DNA of 64,000 nt from Paenibacillus sp. V4I3 (GCF_030817215.1 NZ_JAUSZA010000001.1:8057501-8121500); one strand, 5' to 3'; shown: positions 43,601 to 52,757, counted from the stretch's first letter. Made by a program: numbers and translations. Notes: generated from the sequence alone by a model not told the origin.

Positions 43601-46600
43601 TGCTGTCAAACAAAGCATTCACCTGCTGCAGGGTCGTTGCTGCCGATCTTCCCGAAGTAGAATCAATTAAATTCGCGATACTCGTCACATTTTTAATGAG
43701 ATCCGACTCGTCTACAAGGAACAGAGTGGAGTTATCTGTAGTAGAGTGAATCGGGAATCCGACTGCTCCATCCTGCTGGTTGTAAGTAATGGCGAAATTT
43801 ACTGGGCCTGTTGCAGCGCCTTGATTCAAGGTCGCTTCTGCGGTCCAGTTGATATTGTCCGTCGAAGTAACCGTCGCAGCCAGGCCTTGAATCGCGACCT
43901 TAACGTTATTGATCTCTTCCTTGGATGTGAAGGTCAATTTGGCCGTGTTACCCGGAACAATCCTGCCTTTGACGCTCTGAGCCGAACTGATCGAAGACGA
44001 CGCGATCTTGCTCAGGGACTTCACAACGCCATGGAATCTTACCTCCGCCATATTCCCGAACCAGGCGTTCCCATTGATGATTCGGATATACCGGTAAGGC
44101 TGATTGTCGTTAACAGGTAAAATTTGCCAATCCTTCGTGGACACAGCACCCGAAGAGATGGTTTTCCAGGTTGTATTGTCATTGGAGCCTTGAATGACCG
44201 CGCCATTGATTCGGGTATAGTATCCGTCCTGCCTTGCCAGCAGCTCCACATACTTCAATTGGGCATAGCTGCCTTGCCCGAAGTCGAATTGGACCCACGA
44301 ATCGGCTCCGTTGCCGTTCAGGCGGTAATCGGTCGATGATGCAGGATTGTTATCGAACAAAACGTTCGCCGTTGCAATAGCGTCTGCCGGCGATCTGCCG
44401 TTGGAATCGGTAACCGCAGCGATGGACGTCACATTTGGGATGACATCCGATTCATCCACCAGAATCAAGCGAGACCCGTCGGTTACGAACATCGTTTCCG
44501 GGGCATCGGTCCCTTCCGCCGTCTGATAATGAAGCTTGAATGTCACATTCCCCGGCGACGTCCCCTGCTGCATGACCGCTTCGGCCGTCCAGTTCAGGCC
44601 ATCCTCCGAATGAACGGTCGCGGGTACACCCTGAATCGTAACCTTCACGTTCTGAATGGCTTCCGTCGATTGGAAGGACAATTTCGCTGTGTCTCCCATG
44701 ACGATCCGCCCTCCGATGACCTGATCCGAACCGACGGAGACCGATGCGATCTTGTTGATGACCTCGTGACGCTTCCCGAAGATATGGAACTCGGACAATT
44801 CAATGAAGGGAGCGTCGTACGGTTTTTGAATCATTTCGATCTTCAGAAAACGGAATGGCTCATTCTGGAGCTCTGGCGACACCGCCAACATATTCATGGC
44901 TGTCGAAACGGGGGTCACTCCCGGCGTCAACCGGGTCCAGTTTTCTTTGTCGTTGGATCCGTATATGGTAATGCCGCCGCCGCGTTCAGGAAATCCTCCT
45001 CGTGCCTGAATCCCGAACGCACTGGCCGAAACCCGAAAATTGGGCCCCATGTCCATATCAACGTCCCTACCGGACGAGCTCGGGTCATTATCCATGTAAG
45101 TTCCCGTATTGAAGCCCCCAGACAAGAACATCCCCTGATAATTGATGCTGCCGTCGCCCAGCAACGGCGTGGTTAACTGAAGTCCTTGCACGACGCCATG
45201 CAGAACCGCCAGCTTCTGATAGAATTCGGCGTCCGTTGCAGTATTCATAACGCTCATGATTTCGTTGTATGCTTGTTTATACGTATCGAGCGTGGCCCAG
45301 ATATAATCCTTATTGGCGTCATAAGACGCAATGACGGCACCTACCGCCGACTGCCGATCATTGGCGACGGTCACCGTGACATCCCTTGTGGATACCGTTA
45401 TGCCGTCGGAAGCTTCCACGCTGAAGGCATACGTTCCGGCTTGCGCCGGTTTCCAGGAAAATGTGCCGGTGCTTGTATCGAACACGGCGCCTTCGGGCGC
45501 ACCCGCGATCCGATAGGTCACAACATCGGACGTGCCTGCGTCCGTTGCCGAGAAATCTAAATGGAGCGCCGCCTCGGACCCAACATAGGTAAACAGGTTC
45601 AAAGGGGTATTTCCTTCATTAAACACCGGCGGCGTCAGTTCATTGGCCGCGTTGACATTGATATGGTCGATATCGACCGTCGTTCCGTTGCCTATAACCG
45701 TGAAATAACTCAGGGTCCAGAGCCCACCGCCTTCAGAATATACATATCTCCATTGCCCCTGGGTATCCGGCAACGTGATCGTTTGGCCCGAGGCTGCCAG
45801 CTTCGCCGCACCGTTGGTCCGAATCTTGTATCCGAGCACGCTCGAACCGCTGCCGGATTCAACCAAAGCGATTTTGCTGCCGGATTCCGTGGCCTGGATG
45901 CGGACGAAGGAAACATCGCCCTCTTGCATGGCGGTCGAGTTGCCGTCCAAGTTGGTGAACCGATCCTCGACCTCCTTCCAATTCGGATTCGGGTTCACCT
46001 TCGGGAGATGGGCCGTTCCTTCGGCCTCGGCAGCCCTGGGGATGTACAGCCAATATTCCCCTCCGGAATCCCGTGATGCCCAACTGTAATCCGTCCTCTT
46101 GTTGAACATCTCCGTGTAGTAGGGAGCAACTTGCTCCATGTCCAAGCCTTGCTCATATTTATAGTAATAGTACAGATCGTAGGCATTGCCGCCGATTCTT
46201 CCCCGATATCCGGTATTCAATACCTGGTAAATGACCGGGCTGCCATCCTCGCGCATACGCGCCTCTGTCGGGATCCAAGGCGTATCATAGCCGTTCATAT
46301 ACCGGGCAAAGTAGTCGGTACCCGCCAGAATACGTTTGCCGAGAAAATCGTACGTAGTAACCGCATTCGCTGCAGTGGAAACCGTACCGTCAACCGGATC
46401 CACCTTGGTTCCCTGGGCCTGCAACAGACGCGATATAATGGAGACATTGATGACGTCGCCGGTGCTGTGAGCCTGGTCCCTGCCCATCTCCGTTATCTGC
46501 ACCTGCGGGTTATCTACCTTCTCGCCTGTCGCCGCATTCGTATCGACCAACCGGAACAATCTCAGGATGGAACCGTTTATGTGCTGGTCTAGAGCCGTCT

Positions 46601-47402
46601 TATTCACTGTGAACCACTCTACGGCCTCGCGATAGCGCTCCACATTGCCGGTGAAGATATATCCGGAGATGGATCCGACGAGCGGATACAGATGCTGGTT
46701 CATGAAGCGGCCATTCGTATGATTGAAGGTATCGGTGACCGGAACGATCACATTATTCGTGAGCTTGGCCGTATCCTGGTCTGTCCATGCCAGTTCCGGC
46801 GTCTGCGTGCTGGTATACCTCATGATCTCCGCGGCGGTAACCATCCGGTAGAGCGGGATACCCGTATGGATGTGCGCATCGGTAAAATACGCGTAATCCG
46901 CAGGGTTCTTCTGCTCCCATTTCCGGATAATATACATCGCATTGGCCCGATAAACCTCATCGCCCGTAATCACATACATAAGAGCCTGCGTATACGCTGT
47001 TAAGCCATCCCATATAAATTTTTCGTTATAGCCCTGGCTGCACCAACAGCCTTCGGAAAATTTGGACGAGACCGTCTTGGTTGCAAGCGGGACTCCCCAC
47101 GGGTCAGTCGACGTGGCCATCTGGTTGAAATAGGTTTTCCAAGGCTCCTTATTCGCCCGTATTTGAGTTTGCAAATTCTCGAGTGTTTCCTTGGTCAGCC
47201 CGATACCCGGATGTTTGAATCCGCTTTCATCCATGGTTTCATAAATCGTTGGCACATAATCCGTCATGAGCGATGGTGAGGCCGTTTCCGCCGCCGCAGT
47301 TCCTGCCGTCAGAGGCAGGAACATGACGGTCATGCTCGCGATAACGAGGATGGATAGGTATTGTTTCAATTTTAGACGAAAACTAGTATGATGCACCTTC
47401 AT
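40668..47402 (-). CDS. Giant secreted multidomain alginate-lyase-superfamily protein
   Basis: The 2,244-residue protein has a signal peptide (about 1-39) and a lyase toroid at about 60-420 with RFMNQHLYP (Asn235, His237) and EMGRDQAHSTGD (Arg308, His312). A carbohydrate-binding-like segment (about 470-595) and an Ig/cadherin-like domain (about 597-695) follow. Next come four discoidin (F5/8C)-like domains alternating with beta domains, one bacterial Ig-like domain, four ~85-residue repeats starting PTNQDVxVTI, and two more Ig-like domains. No SLH, LPXTG or lipid anchor is seen. The many binding modules suggest action on insoluble or wall-bound polymer. The ATG follows GGGGGAG. Confidence 0.8.
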   Translation of the reverse strand: MKVHHTSFRLKLKQYLSILVIASMTVMFLPLTAGTAAAETASPSLMTDYVPTIYETMDESGFKHPGIGLTKETLENLQTQIRANKEPWKTYFNQMATSTDPWGVPLATKTVSSKFSEGCWCSQGYNEKFIWDGLTAYTQALMYVITGDEVYRANAMYIIRKWEQKNPADYAYFTDAHIHTGIPLYRMVTAAEIMRYTSTQTPELAWTDQDTAKLTNNVIVPVTDTFNHTNGRFMNQHLYPLVGSISGYIFTGNVERYREAVEWFTVNKTALDQHINGSILRLFRLVDTNAATGEKVDNPQVQITEMGRDQAHSTGDVINVSIISRLLQAQGTKVDPVDGTVSTAANAVTTYDFLGKRILAGTDYFARYMNGYDTPWIPTEARMREDGSPVIYQVLNTGYRGRIGGNAYDLYYYYKYEQGLDMEQVAPYYTEMFNKRTDYSWASRDSGGEYWLYIPRAAEAEGTAHLPKVNPNPNWKEVEDRFTNLDGNSTAMQEGDVSFVRIQATESGSKIALVESGSGSSVLGYKIRTNGAAKLAASGQTITLPDTQGQWRYVYSEGGGLWTLSYFTVIGNGTTVDIDHINVNAANELTPPVFNEGNTPLNLFTYVGSEAALHLDFSATDAGTSDVVTYRIAGAPEGAVFDTSTGTFSWKPAQAGTYAFSVEASDGITVSTRDVTVTVANDRQSAVGAVIASYDANKDYIWATLDTYKQAYNEIMSVMNTATDAEFYQKLAVLHGVVQGLQLTTPLLGDGSINYQGMFLSGGFNTGTYMDNDPSSSGRDVDMDMGPNFRVSASAFGIQARGGFPERGGGITIYGSNDKENWTRLTPGVTPVSTAMNMLAVSPELQNEPFRFLKIEMIQKPYDAPFIELSEFHIFGKRHEVINKIASVSVGSDQVIGGRIVMGDTAKLSFQSTEAIQNVKVTIQGVPATVHSEDGLNWTAEAVMQQGTSPGNVTFKLHYQTAEGTDAPETMFVTDGSRLILVDESDVIPNVTSIAAVTDSNGRSPADAIATANVLFDNNPASSTDYRLNGNGADSWVQFDFGQGSYAQLKYVELLARQDGYYTRINGAVIQGSNDNTTWKTISSGAVSTKDWQILPVNDNQPYRYIRIINGNAWFGNMAEVRFHGVVKSLSKIASSSISSAQSVKGRIVPGNTAKLTFTSKEEINNVKVAIQGLAATVTSTDNINWTAEATLNQGAATGPVNFAITYNQQDGAVGFPIHSTTDNSTLFLVDESDLIKNVTSIANLIDSTSGRSAATTLQQVNALFDSNANTASDFRIGSNNSGNGSYITFDFKEGNQVTLSNVELLARQDQVARISGTVVQGSNDNTTWTTLTAAAVSTPNWQTMSVNGNVPYRYIRIYNGNAWFGNMAEVRFHGKVESLLRIQSASISSAQSIVNRIVPGNTVKLAIVAKEPIKDVKVAIQGQEAAVSSTDNINWTATATLNQGVASGPVIFTINYNKQDGTAGYPATQTTDNTSLYLVDESDVIKNVTSIANLIDSTSGRSAATTLQQVNALFDSNASTGSDFRIGSNNSGNGSYIIFDFKAGNQATLTSVELLARQDQYYTRINGAVIQGSNDNSTWTTLTKAAVSTPNWQTLAVSSKVPYRYIKIVNPNAWFGSMNEVRFHGAVKPADVTPPATTDDVPQGSVITGNTVNLNAVDNSSGVAATYYILDGGTQQTGKTVTLTAEGTHTLVYWSVDWAGNVEQQHTVTVSTADTTPPVVAGLYADITVPTNQDVHVTIYYPLDAAVMEYKMGDNGVWTAYTAPVTVSENTTVYARSADAAGNISDVSSYTVSNIYKTAPSDAVFTADVTNPTNGNVTLTISYPGNAVVKEYKIGVSGTWTAYASPVTVTDNVTVYAQSKDFVGNGSNVTHYTVSNIDRLPPADAVLSADITEPTNQDVIVTISYPADAAVKEFKVGETGVWTAYGAPVVITDNSTVFARGKDAAGNVSNVTQYAVVNIDRIAPAEATLAVDTTDPTNQGVTVTITYPEDATVKEYKTGDSGIWNVYTGPVVVQDNDTVYARGTDAVGNVSNVTSAVVSNIWKTAPVTTATVSPAQPNGKNSWYTTDVTVSLSVYASVYGGAVTTEYQINDGDWTVYNGSVPAFGDGTYKVGFRSKDEAGNVEQLKTIEFKVDKIAPVLSVQLDKTSIWPPNHMMVPIHATLLPSDDGSGIESVVLTSITSNLPDSGRGGDIQAHFGTAATSFSVRAEKGSIYTITYTATDKAGNKTVRTATVTVPHDQSSVQ
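41270..42230 (-). repeat. Four tandem ~255-bp coding repeats (Ig-like)
   Basis: Four copies encode units starting with PTNQDV or PTNGNV and ending AAGNVSNVT or similar, each about 85 residues. Similarity at DNA level is moderate, with diverged copies, so the expansion is not recent. Confidence 0.65.
42530..44130 (-). repeat. Tandem ~750-bp coding repeats (discoidin plus linker)
   Basis: The stretch around 42,890-43,000 recurs nearly base for base around 43,640-43,750 (shared GAATCAATTAAATTCGCGAT), and a more diverged copy follows at about 44,400. Each unit encodes a discoidin-like domain with NGNAWFGNMAEVRFHG and a beta linker. High identity suggests a recent duplication or gene conversion. 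Confidence 0.7.
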
Positions 47403-47440
47403 CTGAACTCCCCCATTCCAATGATTTTATTCGACTTGCA

Positions 47441-48880
47441 TTAGGTGAATTCAACGTCATATGCATGTTCTCCTACCCGAATATTTCCAGACTCCGGATG
47501 GAGAAGGTGCCGACCGTTGATTCGAACATTCCGGAACATCACCCCCTTGACGATTCTGGACTCATCGAATCCGGCAATAACCGACGGATTATCGCAGGCT
47601 CCGTTGTAAACGATATTGTCGAACAAAATATTTTCCACCCGGTAACCGGGACATGGATTATATTTGGGATTGAAAAGCACGCGAATATCGAACAATTGTC
47701 CGAGCTCGAATGGTTCGACCCGGATATTTCGATAAGTGACATTCCGGACCGTATTGTTGTCGCCGCAATTAATGGACATACACCCCCAATAATAGGGCTG
47801 CGGCTCATGATGCTCGAGCACATCAATATTTTCGAAAAGGATGTTCTCGACGATGTCCCCTTTCTCATGATTGCCGTGCCCGCCGACATTCATCGGATGA
47901 GCCACGTCCGCCCATAAAACGGAATTGCGGACTCTGACATCCCGTGTGTCCCCCTGATAATCCCAGCGGCTGCCATAGATCGCGATGCAATCGTCGGATG
48001 TTCGCAAGAACACATCGTCAACGTCCACATGGCTGCTTGCCATCATATCAATGCCGTCCGACCACCCTCGGGTGCTGAATGATTTGATGTTTCGGATCGT
48101 AATATGCTCGGATTTCCCGATGAATACGGTATAGTGAGGAGGATCGACAGCAATGATACCTTCAATCGCAACGTTTCTGGAGAACAGGATTTCAACGGTG
48201 CGGTAATACGTCGTCTTCTCGAAGTCGGTCATATAGACGATTCCGCGCCCCCGGATGGTTACATCCTGTACACGATCGCACACGAATGCCCCAGCAATCA
48301 CCGCACCGCCAGCGACATAGACCGTCTTGCCGGAAGGAATGCGGAGCTGCGGCTGTTCCAGAACATGCATACCGGATTCAAAATAGAGGACCGATATATC
48401 TGGCGTAATAAGACTCTGAAGTTCTTCCGTCCGATGAGTGCCCGGCCGAACGACGATTACGCCCGGATCACCAGGGTTCGGTGCGTCTTCCTCGATCGGA
48501 TTGGCAAATATGTGCAAATTATGGAACCGCTCTCCGTCCACTTCGAGCGATAGTTTGCGTGGTCCATCGATTGTGAACGTCACCCGGTTTTCGTTCACGA
48601 CACCGTCAATCCCCACGGATGCAGGACGAATCTCCACGCTCCGAACCTCTCCGTTATTCTTGGTCACTTCGATTTCAACCGCACCGGTGCAATCGAAATA
48701 AACCATAGAGGCGTTCCGCACATCGTGCATGTCAACCTTCACGTTGTAACAGAACAACGGCCGCCATTCTCCCTGATCTTGTCGAACGCGCACCGTATAA
48801 TCGGAATTTCCAACCGCCCCCTCGGGAGCAGGGTAGACGATCAATCGATTCGATGCCGAAGTGTTTGAAATCGTCTTCAT
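47441..48880 (-). CDS. GH28-like right-handed beta-helix protein (paralog 2)
   Basis: The 479-residue protein starts at the ATG at 48,880 after GGAGAG. It has the same layout as the protein at 23762: N-terminal beta domain, parallel helix, GWSDGIDMMASSHVDVDDVF, TSDDCIAIYGSRWDYQG and HPMNVGGHGNHEKGD. No signal peptide is present. Long stretches are identical to the paralog (FENIDVLEHHEPQP, NIRVEPFELGQLFDIRVLFN), so the two genes arose by a duplication within the locus. It follows the binding-protein gene of transport system 2 and likely trims the imported product; the linkage is unknown. Confidence 0.7.
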   Translation of the reverse strand: MKTISNTSASNRLIVYPAPEGAVGNSDYTVRVRQDQGEWRPLFCYNVKVDMHDVRNASMVYFDCTGAVEIEVTKNNGEVRSVEIRPASVGIDGVVNENRVTFTIDGPRKLSLEVDGERFHNLHIFANPIEEDAPNPGDPGVIVVRPGTHRTEELQSLITPDISVLYFESGMHVLEQPQLRIPSGKTVYVAGGAVIAGAFVCDRVQDVTIRGRGIVYMTDFEKTTYYRTVEILFSRNVAIEGIIAVDPPHYTVFIGKSEHITIRNIKSFSTRGWSDGIDMMASSHVDVDDVFLRTSDDCIAIYGSRWDYQGDTRDVRVRNSVLWADVAHPMNVGGHGNHEKGDIVENILFENIDVLEHHEPQPYYWGCMSINCGDNNTVRNVTYRNIRVEPFELGQLFDIRVLFNPKYNPCPGYRVENILFDNIVYNGACDNPSVIAGFDESRIVKGVMFRNVRINGRHLLHPESGNIRVGEHAYDVEFT

Positions 48881-49002
48881 ACCGGTCTCTCCGTATATTC
48901 CAGAACAATCATGTTGATCCCGTCCTTCGTCAGTTAAAATACGGTCGACCGGAACATAGAAGCATATTCCAGCCAACCGGCTTCATAGATAGTTAAATTA
49001 CA

Positions 49003-50577
49003 TTACTTTTTATTTCGCTCTGCGTATACCTTATTAACTTCGTCCGTCATTTCTTGACCGCCGGATTTCAGCCATTGCGCCTTGAAATCGTCGAACGCCT
49101 TATCTGTATCCGCTTGGCCAGTGACGGCTTTAATCACATATGCGTCTAAAAGTGTCTGTAGATTCGCCCCATATTTCGCCTTGGTGGTCAAAACAGCAGG
49201 TCCCAAAATGTCTCTGAGCGGCTCATAACCGGTATCCACCTTCGCCTTCAAGTCCAGCAATTCCTTGCTCGTGTTATATTTCGCCATGGAACTATCTACG
49301 GCGTTGAGTGGATTGTAGAAGTTGCCGGCGCCGGCTTTGTTAACAGCGGCCTCAGGTGTCGTCTTCGGAACAACCAAGTCGCCGTTCATATCGTAGTTGA
49401 TGTCCTTCTGACCGTAAACCGTCAGCAACCACAAATCCGGATTTGTTGCAACGGCATCGAGAATTTGCTCAATCTTGGTCCGTTTCGATTCATCCTTCTC
49501 AAGCTGTACGCCCAACAGAACAGGAGCTTGACGCGCGCCGCCCGAGAAAGCGTACGCTTTGCCAGCCGGACCGATAACCGGCTTTCCGGCGATAACGTTC
49601 TGACCCTTCTCCAATCCGGGCTTCGCAATAAATCCGGAGGTCTTAGCGAAGCTACCCCACCCCATGTTGTCGACCATACCGATCTTTTGGTTGGCGAATT
49701 TCTCGTTGAGTTGATTGTTGTCGGTCGTCAGAAACTCCGGATCGATCAGTCCGCCCTTATACCACTTGTTCAGAAGCTTAAGTGCGGAGCGGGTTTCTTC
49801 CGTGATTCCGCCGTACACGATTTTGCCGTCGGTGCCTAACTTAAACAGATACGGCGATACGCCGTAAGCCGAGAATACGGAGGTGAACATTTGGATCGGG
49901 ATCTTGCCGCGGCCCGACATGCCGTACGTATCCTTCTTGCCGTTGCCGTCCGGATCGTTATTGGCGAATTTCGTGAGCACATCCTCCAGCTCCGCGAGCG
50001 TCTTCGGAGGCTCGTTGTAACCGATCTTCTTCAGCCAAGCCTCGTTGTAACCGGGAATGAGGCCTGAATTGCCGCCCGGCCATACTTTCGGAATCCCCCA
50101 GTTCTTCCCTTTGTAATTGCCAACACCCCAGCTGCCTGCGTCGACCGATTCCATCGCTTTTATATAACCCGGCATATTCTTTTTGATTTCATCCGGGGAA
50201 ACGCTGGCGATGACGCCTTGATCCGCCCACGTGGCCATATCGATTTCGTTTGCATCGATCGGGAAAATGTCAGGAACTTGTCCCGAAGCAAGCAGCACTC
50301 CGAATTTATCCTTCCATGTCGTACGTTCAAATTTGACATTCTTGATTTTGACGTTGAATTTTTGCTCCAACTGCTTCTGCACATAGTTGTCGTCAGCTTC
50401 AGGCGCATTGAAGTTGTTCGCCCAAGTAATTTCAATCGGCTTTACTGCTTCCCCCGGTTTATTGGAAACTGCCGGCGTTTGTTCGGCCGTTTTCCCTCCA
50501 CCGCATCCTGCCGCCAAAAGCGACATCGATAAGACGATAGAAGTCATACCCAACATTTTCTTGTTAATTTGTTTCAT
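49003..50577 (-). CDS. ABC sugar-binding lipoprotein (system 2, copy A)
   Basis: The 524-residue solute-binding lipoprotein has its lipobox in SMSLLAAGC (Cys about residue 25). The mature fold is of the large oligosaccharide-binding type (VPDIFPIDANEIDMATWADQ, KKIGYNEPPKTLAELEDVLT). The start is the ATG at 50,577 with GGGAGG upstream; an in-frame extension to 50,607 has none. It is the third gene of the permease-permease-binding-protein set and is highly similar to the protein at 52758. Confidence 0.88.
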   Translation of the reverse strand: MKQINKKMLGMTSIVLSMSLLAAGCGGGKTAEQTPAVSNKPGEAVKPIEITWANNFNAPEADDNYVQKQLEQKFNVKIKNVKFERTTWKDKFGVLLASGQVPDIFPIDANEIDMATWADQGVIASVSPDEIKKNMPGYIKAMESVDAGSWGVGNYKGKNWGIPKVWPGGNSGLIPGYNEAWLKKIGYNEPPKTLAELEDVLTKFANNDPDGNGKKDTYGMSGRGKIPIQMFTSVFSAYGVSPYLFKLGTDGKIVYGGITEETRSALKLLNKWYKGGLIDPEFLTTDNNQLNEKFANQKIGMVDNMGWGSFAKTSGFIAKPGLEKGQNVIAGKPVIGPAGKAYAFSGGARQAPVLLGVQLEKDESKRTKIEQILDAVATNPDLWLLTVYGQKDINYDMNGDLVVPKTTPEAAVNKAGAGNFYNPLNAVDSSMAKYNTSKELLDLKAKVDTGYEPLRDILGPAVLTTKAKYGANLQTLLDAYVIKAVTGQADTDKAFDDFKAQWLKSGGQEMTDEVNKVYAERNKK

Positions 50578-50662
50578 TCTTTTTTTCCTCCCTTTTTTAT
50601 CATACAAGTTATATTTAGACGGAACACTACAAGAGCAATCCGTTTAAATCAGGTGATATATG

Positions 50663-51526
50663 CTAACCCTTTAGCGAGCCAACCAAGACGCCTTGGACAA
50701 AATATTTCTGAAGAAACGGATAGACGACGAGGATCGGCAACGCAGTAAACATGATGATTGCGGCCTTGAGGGTTTCCGGCTCCTGTTCCTCGATAGGCCC
50801 GTTCATCAAGTTATTTCCCTCCGGGATAATCACGATTCTTCTTAGCAATATCTGAAGCACAGTCTTCGATTGATCCTGAATGTACAGCATCGCATCGAAC
50901 CAGGCGTTCCAATGCCCGACGGCAGACCAAAGCGCAAGAGTGGCCAATATAGGCTTGGACAACGGTATCACGATGGTGAACAAAATACGCAGGTCGCTTG
51001 CCCCGTCGATTTTGGCGGAATCCTCCAACTCCTCCGGAAGGCTCATGAAGAAGTTGCGAAGAATCAGCATCGAATACGTGCTGATCAAGCCAGGGATAAT
51101 CAAGGACCAACGCGAATCGATGAACCCTAGCGATTTGATCAGGAGGTAGGTGGGAATAAGCCCGCCGCCAAAAAACATCGTTACAACAATAAACATGGTG
51201 TAAAAATTGCGATGCGGAAGATACTTCTTCGAGAGCGGGTAGGCCCCCATCGCCATGAATAGCAGTGTAAGAAACGTCCCCACTACAGAGCGAAACACCG
51301 TGTTCCCGAAAGCGATCCAAACCGAATCGGTCGTAAGCACTCTCTTCCAAGCACCGAGCGATATCTCATGTGGATACCAGTGCAATCCCGGCCTTAACGC
51401 CTCGGCACCGGTACTGAGGGAGATGGAAAGAACGTGAAGAAACGGGTAGATCATACATATACAAACACTAGCAAGAAATGCGATTACGAAAATTTGAAAT
51501 ACCTTTTCACCTGAGCTTAGTCTCAC
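50663..51526 (-). CDS. ABC sugar permease, LplC/YtcP type (system 2)
   Basis: The 287-residue permease has six helices and the EAA loop ELEDSAKIDGASDLRILFTI, ending YPFLQKYFVQGVLVGSLKG. The start codon is GTG after AAAGGTG. It works with the permease at 51553 and takes ligand from the binding proteins at 49003 and perhaps 52758. Energy must come from an ATPase outside this window. Confidence 0.9.
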   Translation of the reverse strand: MRLSSGEKVFQIFVIAFLASVCICMIYPFLHVLSISLSTGAEALRPGLHWYPHEISLGAWKRVLTTDSVWIAFGNTVFRSVVGTFLTLLFMAMGAYPLSKKYLPHRNFYTMFIVVTMFFGGGLIPTYLLIKSLGFIDSRWSLIIPGLISTYSMLILRNFFMSLPEELEDSAKIDGASDLRILFTIVIPLSKPILATLALWSAVGHWNAWFDAMLYIQDQSKTVLQILLRRIVIIPEGNNLMNGPIEEQEPETLKAAIIMFTALPILVVYPFLQKYFVQGVLVGSLKG

Positions 51527-51552
51527 GGCCGTTCACACCTTTCTGAACCTTG

Positions 51553-52527
51553 TTACGTAATTCCTTCTTGCCCCATTTTTTTCACGATATAGTTGGTCAT
51601 TAACACCAGAACTACCGCTATGACATTTTTGAAAAGACCGACTGCTGCCGTCAAACTGAACTGGAAGTTTTGCAGGCCTACGCGGTACACATACGTATCC
51701 AATACATCAGCTTTGTCATATACAGCTGGAGAATATAAGGTCAGGATCTGGTCGAACCCCGCATCCAAAACCCCGCCAACCCGCAAGATCAATAGAATGG
51801 TAATAACAGGAAGAATGGAAGGAATCGTAATATGCACGGTTTGCTTCCAGCGGTTTGCTCCGTCAAGTACGGCTGCTTCGTACAGCTGCAGATCCACTCC
51901 AGCCAAAGCCGCCAAATAGATGATGGTCCCCCAGCCAATTTCTTTCCAGATGCCGGAAGCGACAAGGGTGAACCGGAAATACGATTCGTTGCCCAAAAAA
52001 TAGATCGGTTTAAATCCAAGCTGTTCGATGATATAATTGACGACCCCCGTGCTCGGAGACAGCAGCGTAATCATAATCCCGCCTATGACGACCCAGGATA
52101 AAAAGTGGGGCAAATACGAGATCGTTTGGGCAATCTTCTTGAATACCGAAATCCGCACTTCGTTTAATAGCAATGCCAAAATGATCGGGGCCGGAAAACC
52201 GAATGCGATGTGATAAAAGCTGATCACAACCGTATTTCGCATGATTTTCCAAAAGTCAGGTGACATCGCAAATAAATAATGAAAGTGCTTAAACCCAACC
52301 CAAGGGCTTCCCCAAATCCCTTTCATCATGTAAAAATCTTTAAAAGCCAGTTGAATTCCGTACATCGGGCCGTAGTGAAATATGGCATACCAGATTAACA
52401 CAGGAGCTAATAATAGAAACAAATACTTGTTCTTTTTATATAGTCTCCAGTTGTAGGCCACCCTGGATTCCGTTTTTTTGCCGGCTTCTTTGACAGCGCT
52501 TACTGCAGAGGCGTTTGCCGGATTCAT
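51553..52527 (-). CDS. ABC sugar permease, LplB/YteP type (system 2)
   Basis: The 324-residue permease has YLFLLLAPVLIWYAIFHYGP, the loop MYGIQLAFKDFYMMKGIWGS, and the EAA motif QLYEAAVLDGANRWKQTVHI. It is the first gene of an operon that continues with the second permease, the binding protein, the GH28-like gene and the giant lyase. Upstream lie a strong terminator and a cre-like pair, so expression here is likely controlled by catabolite repression. Confidence 0.9.
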   Translation of the reverse strand: MNPANASAVSAVKEAGKKTESRVAYNWRLYKKNKYLFLLLAPVLIWYAIFHYGPMYGIQLAFKDFYMMKGIWGSPWVGFKHFHYLFAMSPDFWKIMRNTVVISFYHIAFGFPAPIILALLLNEVRISVFKKIAQTISYLPHFLSWVVIGGIMITLLSPSTGVVNYIIEQLGFKPIYFLGNESYFRFTLVASGIWKEIGWGTIIYLAALAGVDLQLYEAAVLDGANRWKQTVHITIPSILPVITILLILRVGGVLDAGFDQILTLYSPAVYDKADVLDTYVYRVGLQNFQFSLTAAVGLFKNVIAVVLVLMTNYIVKKMGQEGIT

Positions 52528-52585
52528 ATGTTTTGCACATCCTTTCGAAATTTGGGTTGTTGTGTTCTTGGCGCTATGACCAAAA

Positions 52586-52609
52586 TGTAAACGATTGAAA
52601 GCGCTTTTT
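52586..52609. promoter_or_regulatory. Overlapping cre-like sites upstream of system 2
   Basis: TGTAAACGATTGAA and TGAAAGCGCTTTTT each differ from the cre core by one base and overlap by four. On the coding strand a TTGACA box (52,618-52,613) lies just upstream of them. This fits carbon catabolite control of the permease operon. Confidence 0.5.
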
Positions 52610-52675
52610 CCATGTCAATTTCATTCGAATTTTTTTGAATTCTTTCAAAATCGGATGTTAATTTCTTTCGAAATG

Positions 52676-52703
52676 AAAAAAAACAGCCTGAAATCGGCTG
52701 TTT
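52676..52703 (-). terminator. Rho-independent terminator after second binding protein
   Basis: AAACAGCC pairs with GGCTGTTT and is followed by a run of eight T on the minus strand. A second hairpin (GGGGCAAAA with TTTTGCCCC, 52,714-52,739) precedes it. Together they separate the gene at 52758 from the permease operon. Confidence 0.85.
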
Positions 52704-52757
52704 GGGAAATATTGGGGCAAAAATGCGCTATTTTGCCCCGCTGAACATCCTATTCGA

